Below, piece by piece: positions 10,134 through 19,010 of a DNA stretch of 35,615 bases. The DNA is taken from assembly GCA_024640585.1 (NCBI GenBank), contig JAHEEQ010000003.1:12141-47755 (forward strand). The letters are read 5' to 3'. Source of the DNA: Micrococcales bacterium (GTDB taxonomy: Bacteria; Actinomycetota; Actinomycetes; S36-B12; UBA5976). Position 1 is the first letter of the stretch, and every line of letters starts with the position of its first letter. A model generated the notes under the pieces. The model was not told the origin of the DNA, searched no databases, and saw nothing but the letters and a program-made list of their open reading frames with translations. Made by a program: the position numbers and the translations under genes.

Positions 10134-11147
10134 ATGACTAGATACGGTGCTCAATTTGGCCCTGACATCACATTTCTTGGTGTCCCTGCAATTGATGTTG
10201 AAGATGCAAATGCTTTAGCGAAAGCAGATGTTGTAATCGTTGGAGCCCCGTTTGATGGTGGAACAAGTTTTCGCGCTGGCGCTCGATTCGGCCCAAGCGC
10301 AATTCGTGGAACTGATTACTTGCCACATGATGGCTCACGTCCGTCCTTAGCTTTGCGAACTGATGGACTTAAAGACCTAAACGTGGTTGATATGGGTGAC
10401 GTCGAAATGTTCTCAGGGGATGCGAAATTCGCCTGCGAAGCACTCGAAAAGGTCATCGAAAAGATCTCAAATGCAGATGCAATTCCAATCATTCTCGGTG
10501 GCGACCACACAATTACCTGGCCCGATGTAACAGGAGTGGCAAAAGCCCGGGGATGGGGAAAAGTTGGCGTGATCCACTTTGACGCACATGCAGACACCGG
10601 AGACATAACTTTTGGTTCACTTATAGGTCATGGACATCCAATGCGCCAACTAATCGAGTCTGGGGCATGTCGAGGCGACCGTTTCATCCAAATTGGATTG
10701 CGTGGATATTGGCCAGAACCAGAGACATTGAAGTGGATGAGCGACCAGAAAATGCGCAGTTATGAAATGACTGAAATAACAACGCGTGGATTTGAAGTTT
10801 GCCTTGATGAAGCTATCAAACATGCAATGACAGATTGCGACGCAATCTTTTTGTCGGTGGACGTAGATGTAGTAGATCCAGGTCATGCCCCAGGAACCGG
10901 AACACCAGAACCTGGCGGCCTAACTTCTCGTCAGTTGCTAGATGCAGTGCGAAAGATTTGTTACGAGGTGCCGATTGTTGGAATGGACATTGTTGAGGTA
11001 GCCCCTGGCTACGACCACGCAGACATCACAGTGATGCTTGCAAATCGAATTGTGCTCGAAGCGATTTCAGCATTGTCACGAAAAGCAAAAGACGCAAAAA
11101 GCGGCCAAACCTGGAATCCAGGTCAGCCGCTTCTTGACGGTAGATGA
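10134..11147 (+). CDS. speB: Agmatinase-family ureohydrolase
   Basis: A 337-residue metal-dependent amidinohydrolase of the arginase/agmatinase fold. All manganese ligands are in place: His125 in GGDHTITWPD, Asp150, His152 and Asp154 in HFDAHADTGD, and Asp243 and Asp245 in SVDVDVVDPGHAPGTGTPEPGG. The family includes agmatinase (agmatine to putrescine plus urea), guanidinobutyrase (4-guanidinobutyrate to GABA plus urea) and related enzymes. With an aminobutyraldehyde dehydrogenase upstream and a GABA aminotransferase next door, both agmatinase and guanidinobutyrase fit the context. No Shine-Dalgarno is obvious before the ATG. Its final codons contain a hairpin that appears to terminate the opposing gabT transcript. 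Confidence 0.85.
   Translation: MTRYGAQFGPDITFLGVPAIDVEDANALAKADVVIVGAPFDGGTSFRAGARFGPSAIRGTDYLPHDGSRPSLALRTDGLKDLNVVDMGDVEMFSGDAKFACEALEKVIEKISNADAIPIILGGDHTITWPDVTGVAKARGWGKVGVIHFDAHADTGDITFGSLIGHGHPMRQLIESGACRGDRFIQIGLRGYWPEPETLKWMSDQKMRSYEMTEITTRGFEVCLDEAIKHAMTDCDAIFLSVDVDVVDPGHAPGTGTPEPGGLTSRQLLDAVRKICYEVPIVGMDIVEVAPGYDHADITVMLANRIVLEAISALSRKAKDAKSGQTWNPGQPLLDGR
11096..11130 (-). terminator. Intrinsic terminator of gabT inside the end of the ureohydrolase gene
   Basis: On the minus strand, GCGGC (paired with GCCGC) encloses CCTGG-ATT-CCAGG, with a 3x4 internal loop between the two stems (11101-11130). This is followed at once by TTTTTGCGTCTTTTG. The hairpin begins 19 bases after the gabT stop codon. 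It lies wholly within the last coding codons of the convergent ureohydrolase gene. On the plus strand the flanking sequence has no comparable T-run. Confidence 0.75.
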
Positions 11148-11148
11148 T

Positions 11149-12498
11149 TTAAGCGTTCAGTGCTTTGGCAAACTGAGCTTCAACCACATCGAGTGCTTCT
11201 AAAATCAATTCATCACTCATAGTAAGTGGTGGTAAAAAGCGAACCACGTTTCCATAGGTTCCAGCTGTCAAAACTAAGACACCTTCAGCATGGCAACCTT
11301 TTGCAACTGCACCTGTGATTTCAGCATTTGGTTCAAGTGTGCCTTCTTTGACCATTTCGATTGCAATCATTGCGCCGCGTCCGCGAATATCTCCAATTAC
11401 ATTGAACTTTGATTGCATTTGCTTTAGTCGATTTACCATTAGTTTTTCGATTTCTAAAGCTCGTGAATTGAGGTTCATTTCTTTCATTGTTCGAATTGCG
11501 CCAATTGCGGCAGCGCAGGCAACTGGGTTACCGCCATAAGTGCCGCCAAGTCCACTCGCATGAACAGCGTCCATAATTTCGGCTCGACCAGTTACACCAG
11601 CAAGTGGTAAGCCACCAGCAATTCCTTTGGCGGTGGTGATCAGATCAGGTTGGATGTCTTCATGCTCTGATGCAAACCATTGACCAGTTCTGCAAAATCC
11701 TGTTTGGATTTCATCGGCAACAAAAACAATTCCATGTTCTTTAGCAAATTCGCGGATAGCCGGAAGGAAACCTGCGGTCGGGGCAATGAAGCCACCTTCA
11801 CCTTGAATTGGTTCAATCACAATTGCTGCAACATTTGCAGCTCCGACTTCTTTTTCGATTTTCAATGCTGCGGCAGCCGCAACTTCAGCGCCACTTCGTG
11901 AATCTCTAAAAGGGTAGGCGACTGGAACGCGGTAAACCTCTCCTGCGAAAGGCCCAAATCCATTCTTGTACGGCATACTCTTTGCGGTCATAGCCATAGT
12001 CATATTTGTTCGACCATGGTAAGCGTGTTCAAAAACGACAATCGCATCCCGCTTCGTGTACGCACGAGCTATTTTCACAGCATTTTCGACTGCTTCAGCA
12101 CCGCTATTGAATAGAGCGGACTTCTTCGCAAACTTTCCTGGGGTTAATGCGTTAAGTTCTTCGCAAACTTCAACATATCCTTCATACGGTGCAATCATGA
12201 AACAAGTGTGAGTGAAAGCTGTTACTTGATCTTGCACTTCACTCACTACATGTGTTGCGCTGTTGCCAACATTGACAACTGCAATTCCAGCCCCCAAATC
12301 GATGAAAGTGTTTCCATCAACATCCAAGATGACTCCATCACCTGCCGCTTGCACGTAAACAGGCAAGGTTGAACTAACGCCAGTGGAAACTGCGGCATTA
12401 CGCCTTTGCATTAATTCCTTTGATTTCGGCCCAGGAATTTCGGTGACGATATTTCTTTTTTGAGTGAGGCTTGGTCCGCCAACTTCATGCTTTTTCAT
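11149..12498 (-). CDS. gabT: 4-aminobutyrate aminotransferase (class III PLP)
   Basis: A 449-residue class III aminotransferase. The PLP lysine is Lys291 in LITTAKGIAGGLPLAGVTG; Asp262 in VADEIQTGFCRTG binds the pyridine nitrogen; FNSGAEAVENAVKIAR (about 130-145) and HAYHGRTNMTMAMT hold cofactor contacts. The sequence resembles actinobacterial GabT, which moves the amino group of GABA to 2-oxoglutarate, giving succinate semialdehyde. Putrescine or other omega-amines are possible substrates. It is the only minus-strand gene of the polyamine block and ends one base from the ureohydrolase gene. The ATG has GAAGG upstream. Its promoter lies in the 95-bp region shared with rseP, which contains a perfect inverted repeat. 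Confidence 0.88.
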   Translation of the reverse strand: MKKHEVGGPSLTQKRNIVTEIPGPKSKELMQRRNAAVSTGVSSTLPVYVQAAGDGVILDVDGNTFIDLGAGIAVVNVGNSATHVVSEVQDQVTAFTHTCFMIAPYEGYVEVCEELNALTPGKFAKKSALFNSGAEAVENAVKIARAYTKRDAIVVFEHAYHGRTNMTMAMTAKSMPYKNGFGPFAGEVYRVPVAYPFRDSRSGAEVAAAAALKIEKEVGAANVAAIVIEPIQGEGGFIAPTAGFLPAIREFAKEHGIVFVADEIQTGFCRTGQWFASEHEDIQPDLITTAKGIAGGLPLAGVTGRAEIMDAVHASGLGGTYGGNPVACAAAIGAIRTMKEMNLNSRALEIEKLMVNRLKQMQSKFNVIGDIRGRGAMIAIEMVKEGTLEPNAEITGAVAKGCHAEGVLVLTAGTYGNVVRFLPPLTMSDELILEALDVVEAQFAKALNA

Positions 12499-12528
12499 AG
12501 CCTTCAGCGTAAAGCCCGATGGGCTAAC

Positions 12529-12556
12529 TTTCCAAGATAAGCACGTGTCTTGGAAA
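12529..12556. promoter_or_regulatory. Perfect inverted repeat between gabT and rseP (candidate operator)
   Basis: TTTCCAAGA (12529-12537) and TCTTGGAAA (12548-12556) are exact inverted 9-bp arms separated by ten bases that include the palindrome CACGTG (12542-12547). It sits in the divergent gap, about 31 bp from the gabT start and 37 bp from the rseP start, where either promoter would be. A second small inverted repeat, AGCCC-GAT-GGGCT (12513-12525), lies in the gabT leader. A dimeric repressor site is the simplest reading; no regulator gene is adjacent. Confidence 0.5.
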
Positions 12557-12593
12557 TTCGCTAGTCTTTAACTATCGAAACGAAAGGCCGTAA

Positions 12594-13898
12594 GTGCTCG
12601 AAATTCTTGGCATCCTTATTTTTCTTGGTTTAGTAGGCGCTTCAATCGGCCTTCATGAATTTGGCCACTTCGTTCCTGCAAAAAAATTTGGCGTAAAGGT
12701 CAGCGAATTCGCAGTTGGTTTTGGACCGACCATTTTTGCGCGAAGTTTTGGCGAAACGAGTTTTCGTCTTCGATTACTCCCAGTTGGCGGTTTCATTCGA
12801 ATGATTGGCATGTACTTGCCAAACCGACCAAATGGCAAACCAGATGCGGGTTTCTTTTCTGGAGCAATTGAGAGCGCCCGACTCGAAGCAGCAGATGAAA
12901 TTTCAGCGGCTGATGAAACAAGAACCTTTTACAAGTTGAGTGTTCCGAAGCGACTGATAATTATGACTGGTGGCCCAGTTATGAATCTTGTACTTGCAAC
13001 ATTTATGTTTGCCATTGTTTTGTCCCTGATAGGTTTCCAATCTCCAAATACAACTATCGGTCAAATTATCAAATGCGTTCCAACTTCGTCTAATGCTGAT
13101 GGACTTGAAAAGAACGGAGTATGCGAATCTTCTGCACCAACACCAGCTAGCAAGATTGGTCTGTTGTCCGGCGACAAGATTATTGAAGTTGCCGGAAAGA
13201 ATATTAACGTCTGGCAGGATTTTGCAGTGGCGCTTTCGAATAAAAAACCAGGCGACACCATCACCTTGAAAGTGCTACGAGATTCAAAACTTGTCACCTT
13301 CGAAACAGAACTGGCAAAAGTTAGGTATCAAAAACACGATTCTGAAGGCAAAGCAACGGGTGAATACCTGATCCGACCTTTTGTTGGAATTTCTCCAGAC
13401 TTTTATTGGAATACTTTGCCTATAACTGAAGTTCCAAGTTATATGTGGGATTTCACTTCATCCACATTTGATTCACTCATATCTTTTCCAATTCGAGTTT
13501 ACGACTTGGCCTACCGAATGGCCACTGGTAAAGAACGTGATCCCAACGGACCGATATCGGTGGTTGGAGTGACTCGACTCAGCGGCGAGATAGCAGCGAG
13601 TGATCAGACCCTGCGTTCAAAAATTCAACAAATAGTTGGAATGGCTGCATCTTTGAATTTATTCCTTTTCCTTTTCAATTTACTGCCACTGCTGCCGCTA
13701 GATGGCGGGCACGTTGCTGGAGCAGTTTTCGAATCTTTGCGCCGCAAATTTGCAACGATTCGCGGTAAGGCTGATCCAGGCCCAGTTGATATTGCTCGTA
13801 TGTTGCCAGTCACGTACTTGGTTAGTTTGTTATTGCTGAGTGCAGGACTAATTGTGATTGTGGCAGATACCATCGCACCGATTAGCCTTAATAGTTAG
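12594..13898 (+). CDS. rseP: Site-2 protease RseP-like (M50 membrane metalloprotease)
   Basis: A 434-residue intramembrane zinc protease. The first transmembrane helix carries HExxH (His21, Glu22, His25 in LHEFGHFVPAK), and the third zinc ligand is in the late helix LLPLLPLDGGHVAGAVFE. A PDZ domain lies in the middle (about residues 150-240; SKIGLLSGDKIIEVAGKNI). Actinobacterial homologues (Rip1 in Mycobacterium) release anti-sigma factors by regulated intramembrane cleavage. The start is a GTG at 12594 with GAAAGG six bases upstream. It is followed by ispG nine bases after the stop, the conserved rseP-ispG pair. The dxr gene that often lies directly upstream in actinobacteria is absent. Confidence 0.93.
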   Translation: MLEILGILIFLGLVGASIGLHEFGHFVPAKKFGVKVSEFAVGFGPTIFARSFGETSFRLRLLPVGGFIRMIGMYLPNRPNGKPDAGFFSGAIESARLEAADEISAADETRTFYKLSVPKRLIIMTGGPVMNLVLATFMFAIVLSLIGFQSPNTTIGQIIKCVPTSSNADGLEKNGVCESSAPTPASKIGLLSGDKIIEVAGKNINVWQDFAVALSNKKPGDTITLKVLRDSKLVTFETELAKVRYQKHDSEGKATGEYLIRPFVGISPDFYWNTLPITEVPSYMWDFTSSTFDSLISFPIRVYDLAYRMATGKERDPNGPISVVGVTRLSGEIAASDQTLRSKIQQIVGMAASLNLFLFLFNLLPLLPLDGGHVAGAVFESLRRKFATIRGKADPGPVDIARMLPVTYLVSLLLLSAGLIVIVADTIAPISLNS

Positions 13899-13907
13899 CC
13901 TTAGACC

Positions 13908-15062
13908 ATGACTTCATTGCCAATGCCAGATATGCCCGCTCCAGTCATTTCACCTCGCCGTAAAACCCGGCAATTGATTTTGAAACACCCTACCCACCCA
14001 GTGGCTGTAGGCGGCGACGCTCCAGTGAGCGTGCAATCCATGGCTACAACATTGACTGCGGATGTGAATACAACTTTGCAACAAATTGCAGAGCTCACCG
14101 CGTCTGGTTGCCAAGTCGTTCGGGTCGCAGTTCCAAGCCAAGATGATGCGGATGCGCTATCCCAGATTGCCAAGAAATCCGGCATTCCAGTAATTGCAGA
14201 TATTCACTTCCAACCTAAATATGTTTTCGCCGCTATCGAGGCAGGTTGTGCAGGCGTTCGAGTCAACCCAGGTAACATCAAACAATTCGATGACAAAGTA
14301 AAAGAGATTGCCAAAGCCGCAAAAGATCATGGCACTCCGATCCGCATCGGTGTTAATGCCGGTTCATTAGACCCACGCTTATTGCAAAAATACGGTAAGG
14401 CAACCCCAGAAGCACTGGTCGAATCTGCGCTATGGGAAGCAAGTCTTTTTGAAGAACATGATTTTCGCGATATAAAAATTTCTGTAAAACATCACGATCC
14501 AGTTGTGATGGTGCGGGCGTACGAAATGCTTTCAGAAAAATGCGATTATCCGCTTCATCTTGGCGTCACAGAAGCCGGACCATCTTTTCAAGGCACAATC
14601 AAATCTGCTGTTGCATTCGGCGCTCTTCTTTCTAGAGGAATTGGCGACACAATTCGCGTTTCACTTTCGGCTCCACCTGTTGAAGAAGTCAAAGTGGGAC
14701 TGCAAATTCTCGAATCACTCAACCTTCGCCGCCGAGGACTTGAAATTGTTTCTTGCCCTTCTTGCGGTCGTGCACAAGTTGATGTTTATAAGCTCGCAAA
14801 CGAAGTTACTGCCGGTCTCGAAGGAATGGAAGTTCCGCTTCGCGTCGCTGTTATGGGCTGCGTAGTTAATGGCCCTGGCGAAGCTCGCGAGGCCGACCTC
14901 GGGGTGGCAAGCGGAAACGGAAAAGGACAAATTTTCGTTAAAGGTGAAGTAATAAAAACCGTTCCAGAATCTCAAATCGTTGAAACCTTGATTGAAGAAG
15001 CTATGAAACTAGCTGAAACAATGGAAGGTGATTCTGGCTCACCGATTGTGACAATCTCCTAA
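13908..15062 (+). CDS. ispG: 4-hydroxy-3-methylbut-2-en-1-yl diphosphate synthase (flavodoxin/ferredoxin)
   Basis: A 384-residue iron-sulphur enzyme of the non-mevalonate (MEP) isoprenoid pathway, converting MEcPP to HMBPP. The TIM-barrel N-terminal part has [18 protein letters not shown] and [13 protein letters not shown] sequence. The C-terminal [4Fe-4S] ligands are Cys283, Cys286 ([11 protein letters not shown]) and Cys318 with Glu325 ([16 protein letters not shown]). Length matches the single-barrel bacterial form. The chosen ATG lacks a visible Shine-Dalgarno; an ATG five codons later is also possible. Its presence implies the organism uses the MEP pathway, so dxr should exist elsewhere. 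Confidence 0.96.
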   Translation: MTSLPMPDMPAPVISPRRKTRQLILKHPTHPVAVGGDAPVSVQSMATTLTADVNTTLQQIAELTASGCQVVRVAVPSQDDADALSQIAKKSGIPVIADIHFQPKYVFAAIEAGCAGVRVNPGNIKQFDDKVKEIAKAAKDHGTPIRIGVNAGSLDPRLLQKYGKATPEALVESALWEASLFEEHDFRDIKISVKHHDPVVMVRAYEMLSEKCDYPLHLGVTEAGPSFQGTIKSAVAFGALLSRGIGDTIRVSLSAPPVEEVKVGLQILESLNLRRRGLEIVSCPSCGRAQVDVYKLANEVTAGLEGMEVPLRVAVMGCVVNGPGEAREADLGVASGNGKGQIFVKGEVIKTVPESQIVETLIEEAMKLAETMEGDSGSPIVTIS

Positions 15063-15065
15063 AAC

Positions 15066-15890
15066 ATGTTTTGTGAGATTCGCGAGCTCAACTCGAGTGA
15101 TTTGAATTCATTACTGAATTGCGTGCAAAAGGATCTTTATACACATTTATTTGTCGCATCTCGAGCAAGTGAAGTACTTTCAAGAAAAACTAGTGCTTCT
15201 GTTCTCGGCTATTTTGAAGATGGAAATCTTGAAAGCGCAATCATGTACGGACCAAATTTGGTGCCGGTAAATATGACCGAAATTGCAAGTGCCGAATTTG
15301 GAAAATTTTTAGGACAACTAACAAATCGCTGCGCTTCAATCGTGGGTGCAAAATCTGACGTGGTGAGTATTTGGTCAAATGTCAAGAGTTTCTTTCCAGA
15401 ACCAAGGTTACTTCGCGAAACACAAATACTTTTTGTCTTAGAAAATGTTTTACCAATTCTTCCTGATACAAAAGTTAGGTCAGTTGATGATTCGGATTTA
15501 GAAGCTTACGTATCTGCATCAATCGAAATGTTCGCAGGCGAAGTTGGATTAGTTCCAGCAGATCTAGTTGAATACCGGCAACGAGTGCGTTCGCAAATTG
15601 TGGCTAAATTTTCATACGGATGGTTTTCTGAAGACGGTCGAGTCTTGTTCAAAGTGGATGTGGGTTCAAAATTTGATGGGGCCTGTCAGCTCCAAGGGGT
15701 CTGGCTACATCCAGACTTGCGGGGCAAGGGTTACTCAACTCAATTGCTCCATATGGCAATCAACTTGATTCAAAAAGAGCACGCCACAAAAATCACACTT
15801 TATGTAAATGACTTTAATAGTCCAGCAATTGCGCTTTACCAACGTCTAGGTTTTACAAATCACAACGAATTTCAGACTATTTTCTTTTAG
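15066..15890 (+). CDS. Two-part GNAT family acetyltransferase-like protein
   Basis: A 274-residue protein starting three bases after ispG. The C-terminal half (about 130-274) is a GNAT fold: the acetyl-CoA pyrophosphate loop is visible as LRGKGYSTQLLHMAI, followed by LYVNDFNSPAIALYQRLGF, the usual beta5/alpha4 signature. The N-terminal part (about 1-125) is not a typical GNAT. It corresponds in position and general look to the DUF4081-type domain found fused to GNAT in actinobacteria. A GNAT gene between ispG and proS is a conserved actinobacterial arrangement. Substrate is unknown. The end of this gene also forms part of a stem that can cover the proS start codon. Confidence 0.8.
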   Translation: MFCEIRELNSSDLNSLLNCVQKDLYTHLFVASRASEVLSRKTSASVLGYFEDGNLESAIMYGPNLVPVNMTEIASAEFGKFLGQLTNRCASIVGAKSDVVSIWSNVKSFFPEPRLLRETQILFVLENVLPILPDTKVRSVDDSDLEAYVSASIEMFAGEVGLVPADLVEYRQRVRSQIVAKFSYGWFSEDGRVLFKVDVGSKFDGACQLQGVWLHPDLRGKGYSTQLLHMAINLIQKEHATKITLYVNDFNSPAIALYQRLGFTNHNEFQTIFF

Positions 15891-15960
15891 CGCGGGTTTG
15901 CAAAGGGTTCAGCCTGTAAGCAGGTTAAGGTTTGCTCCGAAAAAGGAGAGTTTCCCGTGC
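15890..15960 (+). promoter_or_regulatory. proS leader with start-codon-masking stem
   Basis: GCGCGGG (15890-15896) can pair with CCCGTGC (15954-15960), which contains the proS GTG start; one of the seven pairs is G-U. Between them lie GGGTTTGCAAAGG (15894-15906), also found in the thyX leader, a small CCTG-TAAG-CAGG hairpin, a second GGTTTGC, and the Shine-Dalgarno AGGAG (15944-15948). I see no T-box consensus. A translational control element is an inference. Confidence 0.4.
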
Positions 15961-17717
15961 TTCGAATGTCATCGCTTTTCCTGCGGACCTTGCGAGAAGA
16001 TCCAGCAGACGCTGAGGTGCCTAGCCATAAACTTTTGGTGCGCGCGGGTGCAGTACGACGTATTGCTCCAGGTATTTTTTCATGGTTGCCACTTGGCTAT
16101 CGAATTTATCGCAAAATTGAAAATGTGGTTCGCGAAGAAATGGATGCGGCTGGATTTCAGGAAGTTCACTTCCCAGCGTTACTTCCTCGCGACGCCTATG
16201 AGGCTACGAATCGTTGGACTGAATATGGAGACAATCTTTTTCGCCTTCAAGACCGTCGCAAAGTTGACTATCTACTAGGCCCAACCCATGAAGAAATGTT
16301 CACCTTGATGGTCAAAGGCGAGTATTCGTCTTATAAAGACTTGCCACTTCGGATCTATCAGATTCAAACAAAGTTTCGTGATGAAGCTCGGCCTCGCGCG
16401 GGTATTTTGCGCGGTCGCGAATTCGTAATGAAAGACTCATACTCATTCGACATTGATGATTATGGTCTTGAAGCGTCTTATCTAGCGCATCGAAATGCCT
16501 ATATCGCGACATTTGATCGATTAAAGCTCGACTATGTAATCGTTTCGGCAATGTCAGGCGCAATGGGCGGTTCTAAATCTGAGGAATTTTTAGCTATTTG
16601 CGAAAACGGGGAAGACACATTTGTTCGATGCCACGGTTGTGGATTTGCGGCGAATGTTGAGGCTGTAACCACATTGGTGCCAGCTAGCCAAAATGTGACA
16701 AACGAAAACCCTGCACACACCGAACAAACTCCAAAAACTCCAACTATTGAATCTCTTGTTGATCTTTCGAATTCACGTGCTGATCTCAAACGAAGCGAAG
16801 GTGAATGGACGGCTGCAGACACTTTGAAGAATGTAGTTTTCAAAGTAACCCGGCCTGACGGATCTAAGTATGTTTTAGCGATCGGGTTGCCTGGCAACAG
16901 AGATGTCGATATCAAACGACTAGAAACTTTTATCCATCCAGATGAACCAGAAGTTTTTGATGAAGAAGATTTCAAAGCCAATCCATTACTTAAAAAAGGT
17001 TATATCGGACCTGCAATATTGGGCGAGAATTCAGATACCAAAATAAAGTATCTTGTAGATCCGCGAATTGTAAATGGAACTCGATGGATTTCAGGAGCAA
17101 ACGAATACAACCATCACACCTATGACTTGATGATGGGTCGGGATTTCAAAGCAGACGGCATCGTTGAAGCCGCAGAAGTGCTTGAAGGAGATAACTGCCC
17201 AACCGGATGTGGCGGACATCTACAAACTGCTCGCGGAATTGAAATTGGCCACATCTTCCAATTGGGTCGCAAATATGCCGAAGCTCTGGATTTAAAAGTT
17301 CAGGATGAAAACGGTGAAAGCCGCATTGTCACCATGGGCTCGTATGGAATTGGTGTGTCTCGTTTGGTTGCCGCCATTGCAGAACAACATCACGATGAAA
17401 AGGGATTAACCTGGCCAAAAGTTGTTGCCCCAGCAGATGTTCACATCATTGCAACTGGCAAAGATGATGCGGTCTTTGAAGCAGCCGAAAAACTTGCGGC
17501 AGACTTCACATCTCGCGGGGTAGAGGTGTTGTTTGATGACCGCCGCTCAGCATCTGCTGGTGTCAAATTTAACGATGCCGAGCTTTTGGGAATTCCTGTC
17601 ACAATCGTGGTTGGAAAACTTCTTGCTGACGGAAAAATTGAAATGAAAATCCGTCAAACTGGCGAACGGCAAGAAATTGCACTTGCAAATGCAATTGATG
17701 CAGTGCTGAATGTTTGA
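15957..17717 (+). CDS. proS: Prolyl-tRNA synthetase (bacterial type)
   Basis: A 586-residue class II aminoacyl-tRNA synthetase charging tRNA-Pro. Motif 2 is [27 protein letters not shown], motif 1 is near [27 protein letters not shown], and motif 3 appears as [18 protein letters not shown]. The editing (INS) domain lies between about residues 220 and 400, starting with [16 protein letters not shown]. The C-terminal anticodon-binding domain starts about 490 ([11 protein letters not shown]). The GTG start has AGGAG eight bases upstream and lies in a predicted stem. The following TSUP permease gene overlaps its end by eight bases, so those two genes are probably cotranslated. Confidence 0.97.
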   Translation: MLRMSSLFLRTLREDPADAEVPSHKLLVRAGAVRRIAPGIFSWLPLGYRIYRKIENVVREEMDAAGFQEVHFPALLPRDAYEATNRWTEYGDNLFRLQDRRKVDYLLGPTHEEMFTLMVKGEYSSYKDLPLRIYQIQTKFRDEARPRAGILRGREFVMKDSYSFDIDDYGLEASYLAHRNAYIATFDRLKLDYVIVSAMSGAMGGSKSEEFLAICENGEDTFVRCHGCGFAANVEAVTTLVPASQNVTNENPAHTEQTPKTPTIESLVDLSNSRADLKRSEGEWTAADTLKNVVFKVTRPDGSKYVLAIGLPGNRDVDIKRLETFIHPDEPEVFDEEDFKANPLLKKGYIGPAILGENSDTKIKYLVDPRIVNGTRWISGANEYNHHTYDLMMGRDFKADGIVEAAEVLEGDNCPTGCGGHLQTARGIEIGHIFQLGRKYAEALDLKVQDENGESRIVTMGSYGIGVSRLVAAIAEQHHDEKGLTWPKVVAPADVHIIATGKDDAVFEAAEKLAADFTSRGVEVLFDDRRSASAGVKFNDAELLGIPVTIVVGKLLADGKIEMKIRQTGERQEIALANAIDAVLNV

Positions 17718-18483
17718 TCTTGATTTTTCAACGATTGCACTACTAGCGGTTGCTGCATTCGCTGCTGGCTGGTTAGATGCAATCGGTGGTGGAGGTGGTT
17801 TAATCCAGCTACCAGCTTTACTGATTGCACTTCCAACACAATCCACTGCAATTGCGATTGGCACCAACAAAATTAGTAGTCTGATTGGTACATCTGCATC
17901 AGCTATTGCGTATTCAAAAAAAGTAAAGCCACCGATAATCACTGTTGCACCAATGATGATTGCTGCTTTTATTGGTTCGATTTTCGGTTCGATTGTTGCA
18001 GTGAGCATTAAGCCAGAAGTATTTAGACCAGTTATTTTGGTGTTGCTAATTGTGGTCTGGGTGATAACTTGGCGAAATCCAGTGAGCGCACTAAAAACTA
18101 TTGAAGATCACGAACCACCAAGTCATTCCAAAATGACACCAATATTGTGGGGTATTGGCATTGGTTTTTACGATGGAGCCATTGGTCCTGGCACTGGAAT
18201 ATTCCTACTTGCACTTCTCGTGAACATAATCGGATTATCGTTTTTAAGAAGTTCGGCGACTGCGAAATTTGTAAACCTTGCCACAAATTTCGCATCCCTT
18301 TTAGTTTTTCTTTCCTTTGGAAATATTTCTTGGGCGCTCGGGCTTGCAATGGGGCTTGCAAACTTAATGGGAAGCCTTTTCGGAACTAAACTCGCAATAA
18401 AGCACGGTTCACCTTTTGTCCGCAAAGTATTGTTGATTGCTGTAGCCCTTCTAATAGCTCGTTTGGCATTTTCGCTGTTTTAA
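17710..18483 (+). CDS. TSUP (TauE/SafE) family membrane permease
   Basis: A 257-residue integral membrane protein with about seven to eight hydrophobic segments. The first half has [22 protein letters not shown] and [16 protein letters not shown], and the second half repeats the pattern with [18 protein letters not shown] and [12 protein letters not shown]. That internal duplication is typical of the TauE/SafE/YfcA family. Members move sulphonates, sulphite, thiosulphate or organic acids, mostly outward; the substrate here is not known. The ATG lies inside the end of proS (eight-base overlap, different frame). A gap of 59 bases with a possible promoter then leads to rimP. Confidence 0.85.
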   Translation: MFDLDFSTIALLAVAAFAAGWLDAIGGGGGLIQLPALLIALPTQSTAIAIGTNKISSLIGTSASAIAYSKKVKPPIITVAPMMIAAFIGSIFGSIVAVSIKPEVFRPVILVLLIVVWVITWRNPVSALKTIEDHEPPSHSKMTPILWGIGIGFYDGAIGPGTGIFLLALLVNIIGLSFLRSSATAKFVNLATNFASLLVFLSFGNISWALGLAMGLANLMGSLFGTKLAIKHGSPFVRKVLLIAVALLIARLAFSLF

Positions 18484-18493
18484 CCTTTAAACT
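18463..18493 (+). promoter_or_regulatory. Possible promoter of the rimP-nusA-infB operon
   Basis: TTGGCA (18463-18468) and TAAACT (18488-18493, fitting TANNNT) are separated by 19 bases, somewhat longer than ideal. They lie just before the 59-base gap upstream of rimP, where transcription of the translation operon would be expected to start. Pattern match by eye only. Confidence 0.3.
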
Positions 18494-18542
18494 TATCTCC
18501 ACAACTTAAACAACAGAACCAATAAATAGAACCGGAGTCTCA

Positions 18543-19010
18543 ATGAGTGAACTTGTTGCAATGGCCAATGACCTGCGTAAGGAACTTGTGCCCCATCTTT
18601 CAGACACCGGATTGGTTATTGAAGAAATTGAAATTCGAAAAGCTGGCAGACGTTTGCTCGTGCAAGTTACTGTCGATAGCGAAGAAGCTCTCAATTTGGA
18701 TGGGGTTGCAGCCGCTAGTCGCAAAATCGACGATGTAATCGAAGCAGAGAAGCTACTTGGAGACAAAGCTTTCACTTTAGAAGTAAGCAGCCGAGGTGTA
18801 GACCGCCCGCTCACCCATATTCGCCATTTCAAAAAGAATGTCAACCGTAAAGTAGAAATTCAAATCGGTGATGAGAAATTTATTGATCGAATCACCTCGA
18901 TTGACGGAGAAGTCATTTCTTTCGAGTCCCACTCAGAAGTTTTACTCAAAGATGTAAAGAACGCGATCGTGCAAATCGAATTTAAGAAGTTGGACTCAGA
19001 TGAAAATTGA
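18543..19010 (+). CDS. rimP: Ribosome maturation factor RimP
   Basis: A 155-residue protein needed for 30S subunit maturation. The N-terminal domain includes GLVIEEIEIRKAGRRLLVQVTVDSEEALNLDG, and the central signature is FTLEVSSRGVDRPLTHIRHFKKN, a clear RimP hallmark. The C-terminal half (about 90-155) forms the Sm-like barrel. The ATG has CGGAG about six bases upstream. Its stop lies within the beginning of nusA (11-base overlap), the conserved rimP-nusA junction. It is the first gene of the nusA-infB transcription/translation operon. Confidence 0.95.
   Translation: MSELVAMANDLRKELVPHLSDTGLVIEEIEIRKAGRRLLVQVTVDSEEALNLDGVAAASRKIDDVIEAEKLLGDKAFTLEVSSRGVDRPLTHIRHFKKNVNRKVEIQIGDEKFIDRITSIDGEVISFESHSEVLLKDVKNAIVQIEFKKLDSDEN

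Noticed and set aside
15891..15956. T-box riboswitch before proS
   Set aside because: Leader is only about 66 bases, with no specifier loop or T-box sequence.
15898..16278. 126-codon plus-strand frame over the GNAT-proS junction
   Set aside because: Mostly overlaps the start of proS in another frame, and lacks a recognisable domain or start signal.
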